The notes under the pieces: generated by a model
What the model was told of the DNA's origin: nothing
Seen by the model: only the letters and a program-made list of their open reading frames with translations
The model's database searches: none
Shown here: piece after piece, positions 40,233 to 47,183 of the stretch
How positions within the stretch are numbered: the stretch's first letter is position 1
Layout of the letters: the number at the start of each line of letters is the position of its first letter
Translations under genes and position numbers: made by a program
DNA from: Glycomyces paridis
GTDB lineage: Bacteria; Actinomycetota; Actinomycetes; Mycobacteriales; Micromonosporaceae
Assembly: GCF_004912155.1 (NCBI RefSeq)
Contig: NZ_STGX01000004.1
Coordinates: 135,307 to 183,774, forward strand
Length of the DNA: 48,468 bases
Direction of reading: 5' to 3'

Positions 40233-41471
40233 ATGGCCGGGCCGACCGACCAGGCCGCGAAGCACGGGTTCACGTCGCTCGACGAGGTCGATCCCGTGCC
40301 GCGCGCCTACCGGGACCGGGACGGCCGCCACTTCGCGGCCCCCGGCGTCCTCGCGCGCTTCGACACCGCGGAGGCCTTCGCGAAGCGGTCCTCGCCGGAC
40401 CTCCAGCCCTCAGTGGGAAAGGCGCTGCTCGACCTGTACGTGTGCACCGACCTCCCGGTCGGCGGCACCGGCACGGTCCTGCTCGACGGCACCGCGGTCG
40501 CCGCGGGCGACGGGCGGCACCAGATCGAGGTCGAGCCGGGGCGCCACCGGATCGAAGTCCAAGGCGGGGACGCCACGACCGCCGAGTTCGAAGCCGCTGC
40601 GGGCGAACGGGTCTGCTTCACCACCGGCCACGGCGCGGCGGTTCGCAACCTGCACGAGTTCCGCACGATCCTCTACCGCGTCAAGGGCCCCGAGGGCTTC
40701 GCGGCGCAACTGACGGGCAAGGCCGCGAACGCCTCGGCAACCGGCTGCCTCCTGGCGCTGGCGGGCGTCCCGGTGATCATCGGCGCGGCTATAGCCGTCT
40801 CGGTGGTCTCCAGCCCTGCGGCGCAGATCGTCTGGTCGGTGCTCCTCCTGCTCGGCGTGGCCGCGCTGGTCGCCGGGTTCACCTTGGGCGTCACGGTCAC
40901 CAACCGCCTCCAGAAGAAGGCGGCGGCGCACCGGCTCGACGCGCAGCACCGCACGTCGGGGAGCGCCGTCGCGTTCCCGTCTGCCGAGGACGCCCGGGTC
41001 TGGGCGAAGGGCCGCGGCGTGCGCGGCGTGGTGCTGGTCCTCGACCTGTTCCTGTACCGCCTGACGCGGTCGGGCGGCACGGCCGAGTACACCGGCGTCG
41101 GCGACCATCTGGCGCTGGCGCACGCCGACGGGGTGCGCGTCCGCATCGACGGGGCCGAGGCCCCGGCGGACTGGGCGGCCTGGCATTACCCGCTCGCGCC
41201 CGGCGAGCACGCGTTCGCGGTGGAGTACGGGGACGGCGAGGCCCGCCACGAGTTCACTGTGAAGGTCAAGGACGTCGACGACCTCACGGTGGTCCACGTG
41301 CCGGTCCAGGTGTTCCGCTTCTGGGACGCCGACCGGGCGGCCCCGGCCACGCTGGCGCCGCGCATCGCGCATTCGGTGCAGTACGAGGCGAAGTCGCTGG
41401 TCGGCCAGGTGACCCGGAAGGAATCCGAGAACGTCAACTGGGTGCCGCTGCGCTACTGGGCGAAAGGGTAG
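40233..41471 (+). CDS. Beta-TM-beta family protein (copy 3)
   Basis: The 412-residue protein has RAYRDRDGRHFAAP near 24-37. A beta domain ends in PGRHRIEVQG (102-111), with VLLDGTAVAAGDG before it. Two membrane helices (about 168-190 and 197-222) are followed by NRLQKKAAAHRL and a C-terminal beta domain containing GVRVRIDGAEAPADWAAWHYPLAPGEH. The ATG follows the previous stop with no gap and a weak ribosome site, so it depends on coupling. Always following a PLDDL-core gene directly in copies 2 and 3, it is probably its dedicated partner. Confidence 0.75.
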   Translation: MAGPTDQAAKHGFTSLDEVDPVPRAYRDRDGRHFAAPGVLARFDTAEAFAKRSSPDLQPSVGKALLDLYVCTDLPVGGTGTVLLDGTAVAAGDGRHQIEVEPGRHRIEVQGGDATTAEFEAAAGERVCFTTGHGAAVRNLHEFRTILYRVKGPEGFAAQLTGKAANASATGCLLALAGVPVIIGAAIAVSVVSSPAAQIVWSVLLLLGVAALVAGFTLGVTVTNRLQKKAAAHRLDAQHRTSGSAVAFPSAEDARVWAKGRGVRGVVLVLDLFLYRLTRSGGTAEYTGVGDHLALAHADGVRVRIDGAEAPADWAAWHYPLAPGEHAFAVEYGDGEARHEFTVKVKDVDDLTVVHVPVQVFRFWDADRAAPATLAPRIAHSVQYEAKSLVGQVTRKESENVNWVPLRYWAKG

Positions 41472-41658
41472 CCCCGGCGCCCGTTCCTGCTCCGGCGGTG
41501 GGCGTTTCAGCGGACTCGTCGCTTGCGGTCACGACCGAGTGCGCTCCCGTTCCTTCGGCAGTCGGTACTGCGCACCGGCAGTCGGCAGGTCCGGGTTTCC
41601 CCAACCTGACTGAATCCTCCTGGTATGAGTTGGTTCGGCATTCAGATCAGGAGGAATC

Positions 41659-42057
41659 ATGAAACGCATGCTCGGACTGCTGACCGTCGCGGCCACGGTG
41701 GCGGCGGTGCTGCTCACGACGGCCCCGGCTCAAGCGCAGACTCGCGGCGACACCGCCGACGGCCAGTGCTGGCAGATCACCGTCAAGGGCGACAACTACG
41801 GCGAGATGTGCTGGGACGACTACCTGGGCGGCAGCGACGCCGACGTCATGTACCTGCACGACAACTGGTTCGACGGCACCTCGACCCGCATGACCGTGTG
41901 CCGGGCCAGTTTCTGCGAGTCGGTTCACGCTTACGGCGGCGACGAGTTGATCGCGGTGCCCAGGTTCCACAGCGGCGACACCTTCGAAGTGCAGGGGTGC
42001 GGGTGGGACGAGGGCGACGAGAAGGGGTGCACCGACTGGATCACGGTCACCGAGTGA
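41659..42057 (+). CDS. Small secreted protein with six cysteines
   Basis: The 132-residue precursor has a signal peptide (MKRMLGLLTVAATVAAVLL, cleavage after AQA near 26). The mature part is acidic and contains six Cys in GQCW, EMCWDD, TVCRASFC, QGCGW and KGCTDW, enough for three disulfides. Trp/Asp richness suggests a compact beta domain. I do not recognise a family. AGGAGGA is 3-4 nt before the ATG, the strongest ribosome site in this part of the window, so high expression is likely. It may be an extracellular inhibitor-like or lectin-like protein, unproven. Confidence 0.75.
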   Translation: MKRMLGLLTVAATVAAVLLTTAPAQAQTRGDTADGQCWQITVKGDNYGEMCWDDYLGGSDADVMYLHDNWFDGTSTRMTVCRASFCESVHAYGGDELIAVPRFHSGDTFEVQGCGWDEGDEKGCTDWITVTE

Positions 42058-42076
42058 GGTGCGCTTCGCAGGGCGG

Positions 42077-42415
42077 TCAGGCGTAGAGGTCGTCGCCGTC
42101 GGTGAGGCGGAGCATGTCGGTGGCGACCTGCTGGTCGACGACGCCGCCGTTCTCGATGGCCGACTGGAGTCCGGCGATGAGGCCGTGCAGGGTGCCGCGC
42201 AGGTACTGGAGGTTGCGCCAGGTCGTGGCGTGGAAGTCGGCGTACTCGACGGCGGCGTGCTCGGTCGCGCCGGGCGCGGTGCCGAAGGCGGGGGCCTTCT
42301 TCAGGTCGCCGGTGCGCAGGGACGGGATGATCTCGTTCTCCAGCTCTTCGAGCAGCTCGGCCAGGAACTGGCGGTAGCGCTCGAGCGCGGCGGAGTCGAA
42401 AGCGCGCGTGGACAT
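42077..42415 (-). CDS. Small helical protein with APAFG motif (copy 2)
   Basis: The 112-residue paralogue of the gene at 38247 has LERYRQFLAELLEELENEIIPSL, then GDLKKAPAFGTAPGATE, then TWRNLQYLRGTLHGLIAGLQSA. It ends GDDLYA, which resembles the DDDPYA end of its neighbour. ATG at 42415; the gene follows the WXG/Gly-rich fusion by 14 bp. In the second locus the APAFG gene precedes the WXG gene, so the order is inverted but the partnership is kept. Confidence 0.72.
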   Translation of the reverse strand: MSTRAFDSAALERYRQFLAELLEELENEIIPSLRTGDLKKAPAFGTAPGATEHAAVEYADFHATTWRNLQYLRGTLHGLIAGLQSAIENGGVVDQQVATDMLRLTDGDDLYA

Positions 42416-42429
42416 GCGGGGCTCCTTGT

Positions 42430-44031
42430 CTAGGCGTAGGGGTCGTCGTCCTCGTTGATGAAGCCCCACATGTTCTCGTCTTCGACCAGGTCGACGTCGG
42501 CTTCGCGTTCGGTGTCGTTGCCGGGCATGCCGTGGCCGCCGCCCGCGCCGCCGCCCATCATCGCGGAGGAGGACCCCCGCGAGCCGGCGGCCGCCGCGGC
42601 GCCGGTGGCCGCTGCTCCCGTGGCGGCGGCGCCGAACGCGCTGCTGGAGGTCGTTCCGGTGGTCCCCGAGGCGGTCGGCAGTGTCGCCGTGCCGCCTCCT
42701 CCGGCGAAGCCCGGTCCGCCGCCCGCGGCGCCTCCGGGTCCGCCGCTGGCGAGGCCGCCGCTTGGCTCGTCGTCCTCTTCGGCGGGCGCGTCGGGCTCGG
42801 CCTCGGGGACCTCGCCGGCGGGCGGTTCGAGCGAGGGGTCCTCGCTGGCCTGCGGCGGGGCGGTTCCGGCGGGCGGGTCCATGGCCGGGGGTTCGAGGTC
42901 CATGTAGGCCGGGTCGGCCGCGGCGGGGTAGTCCTTGTCGCTGCGGACGGTCCGCACCGACCGGTCCTCGTCGTCGGTGTCGGCGCTGCGCTGCTCGATG
43001 TCCTCGTTGATCTCGGAGTGGCGCGAGTCGTAGGAGGTCCAGCTGGAGGCGACGGCGGGGCCGTAGTGCTCCATGGCGTCGGCCACGGCCAGATCCTTGG
43101 CCTCGTCGACGGTGATGCCCTTGGGGTCGAGGCCCTCCCGCTCGATGTTGACGGGGCTGGAGTAATAGTCCACGAAGTGGAGGATGCGCTCGTCGATGTA
43201 GTCGATGATCTCGGTGGCGAGCTCGGGTTCGGCCCCGCCGAGGGCGAGCACGTGCTCGGCGTCCCGACAGGTGTACTCGATGCAGTCGCCGTGCCACCAG
43301 GCGGGCCTGACGTGGACGGACACCCAGCTGTGCCAGTCGCCGTCGATCCAGAACTGCGGCGCGGGGTAGGGGATCTCGCCGGAGTCGCCGCCCTGGATCG
43401 AGTACAGGGAGTCCTCAGTGGACTGAAGGCTGCCGACGGTGGCGTCGATGTCGTCGATGACGTCCTCGACCAGCTCGCGCGTCTGGGTGCACGCGGCCTC
43501 GAACGACTCGAAGTCGGCGCCCGCCCAGCCCTCGGAGAGGTCGGTCAGGTTCGACTTGATCCGCTCGGACCAGTCGGCGAGGCGCCCGGCCACCGAATCG
43601 GTCCACGCGTTCCGCAGGCGCTCGATCGAGTGCGCGTCGGCGTACTCGGGACGGACCGCCGCGACGGCGGTCCGGAAGTCGGCCTCGGTCGGGAACGACA
43701 TCCCGGCCTCCTTGGGCCGCAAGCGGTACAGCTGCCGCTCGACCGGCACGGCCGAGACGAGCCGCTGCCATCCGGCCTCGCCGGGGTGCTCGGTCGGGTT
43801 CTCGCACGCGGCGTTCGAGCAGCCCGGCCGCGGGGCCGGCGGGCAGTCGGGGAGGGTCACGATCGTGTCGGTCGGCACCTCGGCCGGCTGCGTCGAAAGG
43901 GCATCGGCGGGCGGGGGCGGCGGGGCGGTGGCGCCCGCCGCGGCCGGTGCGACGTCGCCGAACGCCGGGGCCGACGATGCCGGTGCGGCGGCGTCGAGTC
44001 CCTGGTAGGACTCGTACGAATTGTCGCTCAT
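42430..44031 (-). CDS. Fused WXG/Gly-rich T7SS-like protein with DPYA tail
   Basis: The 533-residue protein joins the two proteins coded at 36717 and 35703. Residues 1-290 hold a Pro-rich start, CSNAAC, PTEADFRTAVAAVRPEYADAHSI, SEGWAGADFESFE (WAG 169-171) and HVRPAWWHGDC (240-250). Residues 300-360 match the N-helix of the Gly-rich protein (GITVDEAKDLAVAD, DSRHSEINEDIEQRS). A Pro/Glu and then Gly/Ala/Ser-rich stretch leads to the tail DLVEDENMWGFINEDDDPYA. GAGGTGAG stands 5 nt before the ATG. It lies between the large WXG gene at 44124 and the APAFG gene. Confidence 0.8.
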   Translation of the reverse strand: MSDNSYESYQGLDAAAPASSAPAFGDVAPAAAGATAPPPPPADALSTQPAEVPTDTIVTLPDCPPAPRPGCSNAACENPTEHPGEAGWQRLVSAVPVERQLYRLRPKEAGMSFPTEADFRTAVAAVRPEYADAHSIERLRNAWTDSVAGRLADWSERIKSNLTDLSEGWAGADFESFEAACTQTRELVEDVIDDIDATVGSLQSTEDSLYSIQGGDSGEIPYPAPQFWIDGDWHSWVSVHVRPAWWHGDCIEYTCRDAEHVLALGGAEPELATEIIDYIDERILHFVDYYSSPVNIEREGLDPKGITVDEAKDLAVADAMEHYGPAVASSWTSYDSRHSEINEDIEQRSADTDDEDRSVRTVRSDKDYPAAADPAYMDLEPPAMDPPAGTAPPQASEDPSLEPPAGEVPEAEPDAPAEEDDEPSGGLASGGPGGAAGGGPGFAGGGGTATLPTASGTTGTTSSSAFGAAATGAAATGAAAAAGSRGSSSAMMGGGAGGGHGMPGNDTEREADVDLVEDENMWGFINEDDDPYA

Positions 44032-44123
44032 CGATACTCACCTCGCGAGGGGACGTCGGCCGGTCCCGTTCACGGTAGCAACTCGACGCCACCGGCGACA
44101 GCGCCGAAAGTGCCGTTCACGGC

Positions 44124-45086
44124 TCAGGTCCACTGCGGGTCCTCGGGGTTCACCGCCCCCTCGGGCAGGTGCGGGCCGACCGCGTTCGCGATCCCGTCGG
44201 GCAGCCCCAGCCCGGCCCCGCCGCCGTCGAAGCCGCCGTTCCAGTTGTCCGGGTCGAAGAAGTCCCCGCCCTGATAGGTCGGGAACACGTTCGTCGCCGA
44301 CTGCACCCCGTGCTGCCACCACGCCGTGTTCGCATGGCGCCCGGCGGGAGTCATCGTGAACTTCCGCGCGTAGTACGTCGCCAGGCCCTCCAGCATGTTC
44401 ACGATCCCCGCCCCGGCGATGTCCAGCGGGCTCGCGGGGTTCCCCTTCGACTTCTGGAACGCGAAGGTGAACACGGTGAACGCACCGCACAGTGCTGCGC
44501 AGGTGTGCGAGATCGTCGAGATGATCCCCTCGGTGGTCTTGGCGTACCCGACCATCGTCGCCGCGGTCGCGTTCGCGCTCGCCTGTATCCCGGCCGCCGC
44601 GGGCGCGCCCACGCCGGTCGCCAGCGCCGACAGGTAGGCGACGAGGTAGGCGTCCATGGCGATCGTGCAGGACAGCAGGAACGCCCAGTACGCGGCGAGG
44701 GTGACGGCCAGGACGATGAGCTCGGCGGCGAGCAGGCACGCGTTCAGCGCGAGTTCGCGCAGCTGCGCCTGGAAGTCGGCGGCCTTGGCCTTGAACGCCT
44801 CGGCGTCGTCGCCGCTCCAGTTGTCGTCGTTGACTTCGGCGACCTCGGCCTCCAGGGCTTCGGCGGCGGCCTGGTTCCGTTCGGCGAGCGTCATCCACGC
44901 CCCCGCGGCCTTCATGAGGTCGCCGGGGTTGCACTGGTTCATGTAGACGCTGGTCGCCAGTGCCTGCACCGCGGGGCCGAGCACGACCGCGGGCGGCATG
45001 ATGCCCGTGGCGCAGCTCTTGATGACGCCGTTGAAGTACGGCGACATTTCGCTCCCGGTCGCGAAGAGTGTTTCTCCGGTTGACAT
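44124..45086 (-). CDS. Large WXG-type T7SS-like protein with hydrophobic middle
   Basis: The 320-residue protein has an N-terminal helical hairpin with DDNWSGDDAEAFKAKAADF, WSG near 88-90. Strongly hydrophobic helices follow (about 115-165, LIVLAVTLAAYWAFLL and AYLVAYLSALATG), then Gly/Asn/Pro-rich C-terminal residues with FDPDNWNGGFDGGGAG. It lacks the PLDDL core. Layout resembles long WXG100 proteins that carry a membrane-active or toxin-like C-region. AGGAG precedes the ATG by 7 nt. It is 9 bp after the small helical gene at 45096, its probable partner. Confidence 0.75.
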   Translation of the reverse strand: MSTGETLFATGSEMSPYFNGVIKSCATGIMPPAVVLGPAVQALATSVYMNQCNPGDLMKAAGAWMTLAERNQAAAEALEAEVAEVNDDNWSGDDAEAFKAKAADFQAQLRELALNACLLAAELIVLAVTLAAYWAFLLSCTIAMDAYLVAYLSALATGVGAPAAAGIQASANATAATMVGYAKTTEGIISTISHTCAALCGAFTVFTFAFQKSKGNPASPLDIAGAGIVNMLEGLATYYARKFTMTPAGRHANTAWWQHGVQSATNVFPTYQGGDFFDPDNWNGGFDGGGAGLGLPDGIANAVGPHLPEGAVNPEDPQWT

Positions 45087-45095
45087 GCGGCGCTC

Positions 45096-45404
45096 CTAGT
45101 TCCCGCTCGAGCCGAAGGCGGTGGCGCAGGCTTCGTCGGCGGCTTCCATCTCGACCGCGCAGTCCTCCAGCGCGCCGTGGAGTTCGCGGAAGCACTGGGC
45201 GGCGCCTTCCATCGACTCGGCGACGGTCGCGTTGGCGGCCGTGTAGGCGGCGGCCATGGAGACGGTGACGACGGTGTAGAGGCTGCGGTCGATGGCGCCG
45301 AGGTTCGGGAGGACCTCGTTCACGGACTCCAGGATCGGGACGACGTTGGCATCGATGCCCGCGCTGAGCCCGCGCACGAACTCGGGGTCGAAGACTCTGC
45401 TCAT
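45096..45404 (-). CDS. Small WXG100-like helical protein
   Basis: The 102-residue protein is nearly all helical, with two long helices around a short break (SVNEVLPNLGAIDRSLYTVV / AAAYTAANATVAESMEGAAQ). Two Cys are at QCF and EDC, with a third near the end. Size and position fit a WXG100 or EspC-type partner of the larger gene that follows, though no WXG triplet is present. Its start overlaps the stop of the YbaB-like gene (ATGA). Confidence 0.7.
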   Translation of the reverse strand: MSRVFDPEFVRGLSAGIDANVVPILESVNEVLPNLGAIDRSLYTVVTVSMAAAYTAANATVAESMEGAAQCFRELHGALEDCAVEMEAADEACATAFGSSGN

Positions 45405-46138
45405 TCCCTGCCTGCCTTTCGCTTGAGGTCCTCGCCGAACCTGCTGGCGATGTCGATGATGTCGGCGCTCTCCCCTGCCGCCCGCTCGACGGCGGCGGGT
45501 GCGGCGGCGACGGCTTCGGCGACGCCTTCGGGGAGGCGGCCCCGCACCTCGGCCTCCGAGCGCCGCCGCAGCGCGTCCCGGGCCTGGGCGACGAGGCCGG
45601 TGAGGGCTTCGCCGAGGCCGTCGACGCCGCGGGTGCGGGCGCGGGGGTCGATGCGCACGGCCGCGATGACGCGTTCGGTGCTGGAGGTGACGCTGAGGTC
45701 GCCGTTCTCGCTGGTGGCCTCGGCGCTGAGGACCTCGGGGTCGGGGCGGGTGCGGGGGGCCGCGGCCTCGCGCATGGACTTGAGGACGCCGTCGAGCCGG
45801 AGCGCGACGGCCCGGTCGAACTCCGGGTCGCGGCTGACGGCGTTGTCGGGGGTCTCGACGCCGAGGCGTCCGCGGGCGATGGCGGTGAGGGCCTCGTAGC
45901 CGCCGGTGGCCGCGGCCCGGTGGAGCTGGCCGATGGCGTCGATGCCCGCGGCGAGCGCGTCGTCCGCGGCGGCTCCGGGCCTGGGGAGCCGTGCGGCGAG
46001 TTCGGTGATGAGGTTCGCGATGACGCCGGGCGGCTGTCGGAATCCGGGGACCGAGATCGCGACGTGGATCGTCTCGTCGCGCTGGCGCAACGTCACGAAC
46101 TCGTCGAAATCGGTCAGGGTGGGGTCAGATTCATTCAA
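45401..46138 (-). CDS. YbaB/EbfC-like long protein (second gene of pair 3)
   Basis: The 245-residue protein has an N-terminal strand-helix part (TIHVAISVPGFRQPPGVIANLITELAA) and a helical middle. A YbaB-like unit covers about 138-190: AEATSENGDLSVTSSTERVIAAVRIDPRA followed by a helix. A charged tail follows. The start is uncertain: the frame opens with TTG and has no clear ribosome site, and a GTG 15 codons later is possible. It is coupled to the small WXG100-like gene downstream. Confidence 0.62.
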   Translation of the reverse strand: MNESDPTLTDFDEFVTLRQRDETIHVAISVPGFRQPPGVIANLITELAARLPRPGAAADDALAAGIDAIGQLHRAAATGGYEALTAIARGRLGVETPDNAVSRDPEFDRAVALRLDGVLKSMREAAAPRTRPDPEVLSAEATSENGDLSVTSSTERVIAAVRIDPRARTRGVDGLGEALTGLVAQARDALRRRSEAEVRGRLPEGVAEAVAAAPAAVERAAGESADIIDIASRFGEDLKRKAGRE

Positions 46139-46198
46139 GGCGGAGGCTCACTTCGGTGGAGGTCACACCGAGGATAGCGAACGGTCGCGGACGGTCAC

Positions 46199-46927
46199 CT
46201 ATTCCAATTCGCGGTACCGCTCCTCGCATAGGTCGCCGATGACGGCGGCGCCGTCGGCCTGGGCGGCGGTGACGGCGGCGAGGATGCCGCGGGCGAGGGC
46301 GCGGCGGTCGGTGCCCGCGAAGGGGTCGTGCTCGTGGCAGACGAGGTCGACGAAGGCGCCGCAGAGGTCGACGGTGACGGTGCACCGGCCGTCGTCGGTG
46401 GTGCGGTGGAAGCGTTCATGCGCGCGGTCGTCGATGGCGCGCTGGATGGAGTGCTGTACCTGGCGGGTGGCGGTGTCGACGCGGGCGGCGGCCTGGAGTT
46501 CGGCGCCGGCGGCGCTGCTGCGTTCGGCGAAGGCGAGGGCGGCGTCGAGCCGGCTCGCCTCGGCGCCGGCCCATGCGGCGCGGAGCGCTTCGGGGAGGCC
46601 GTCGGAGCCGAGGCGGACGGCGCTCGCGGTGAAGCGGAGTTCTACGAGGATGCCGGTGGCGTCGAGGACGACTTCGGTGGTGTCCTCGCGGTCGCGGCCG
46701 GTGTGGCGGGCGGCCTGGTGCTCGGCGATGAGCGCGAGCGTCTGGGCGCCTTCGCGTTGGAAGGTCTCGTGGGTCCGGCGGTCGGGGGCCTGGTCGAGGG
46801 CCTGTCTGGCCTGCTCCCAGTGCTCATCGCGGGGCAGGCGGTCGAGGGCGCTGCGGGCCTCGTCGAGCATCTTCTCGTAGTCGTCGGGCAGTGCGAACGA
46901 GAAGGCTTGCGGTTCAGGGGAGGTCAT
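46199..46927 (-). CDS. YbaB/EbfC-like long protein (first gene of pair 3)
   Basis: The 242-residue protein appears to contain two YbaB-like sheets. One is TTEVVLDATGILVELRFTASAV (about 84-105) followed by a helix. The other is DDGRCTVTVDLCGAFVDLVCHEHDPFAG (about 179-206) with the helix LARGILAAVTAAQAD. The N-terminal 75 residues are helical and highly charged. GGAG precedes the ATG by 6 nt. It comes first in the row 46199-42077 and stands downstream of the AT-rich palindrome. Recognition is by pattern and should be treated as moderate. Confidence 0.6.
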   Translation of the reverse strand: MTSPEPQAFSFALPDDYEKMLDEARSALDRLPRDEHWEQARQALDQAPDRRTHETFQREGAQTLALIAEHQAARHTGRDREDTTEVVLDATGILVELRFTASAVRLGSDGLPEALRAAWAGAEASRLDAALAFAERSSAAGAELQAAARVDTATRQVQHSIQRAIDDRAHERFHRTTDDGRCTVTVDLCGAFVDLVCHEHDPFAGTDRRALARGILAAVTAAQADGAAVIGDLCEERYRELE

Positions 46928-46999
46928 GGGCGACTCCGAACGGGCTGCGGTAGGTGAGGGGCCTGATCGTACTCACCGCGCGCTCACGCACCACCAGAT

Positions 47000-47021
47000 C
47001 CTATAGGATATATCCTATAGG
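47000..47021. promoter_or_regulatory. 22-bp perfect palindrome, operator candidate
   Basis: The arm CCTATAGGATA is followed directly by its exact complement, giving 22 bp of perfect dyad symmetry. Inside it are two CCTATAGG sub-palindromes, centred 14 bp apart. It is by far the most AT-rich spot in this part of a GC-rich window, 73 bp upstream of the ATG at 46927. Two stacked dimer sites on one face are typical of GntR- or MerR/TetR-class regulators; no regulator gene is nearby. It may also hold the -10 box of the minus-strand transcript. Confidence 0.65.
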
Positions 47022-47183
47022 GTCGATGTCCTCGGTGCTCCGTCCAGCTGCACGCAGGTGAACAGCGCGCGAATCTTCCATCACGGTCCGGGCTCCCGGT
47101 CCGATCGACCCACCAGGCCCGTTCCGGCTGCGCCGCTGCGGCATCACACGCCGACAGCGCTGGCCCGATCCGATCGCCCGTTC

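Noticed and set aside
26774..45404. PE/PPE proteins
   Set aside because: No Pro-Glu or Pro-Pro-Glu start motifs are present; WXG, WG and PLDDL features fit other T7SS-like classes.
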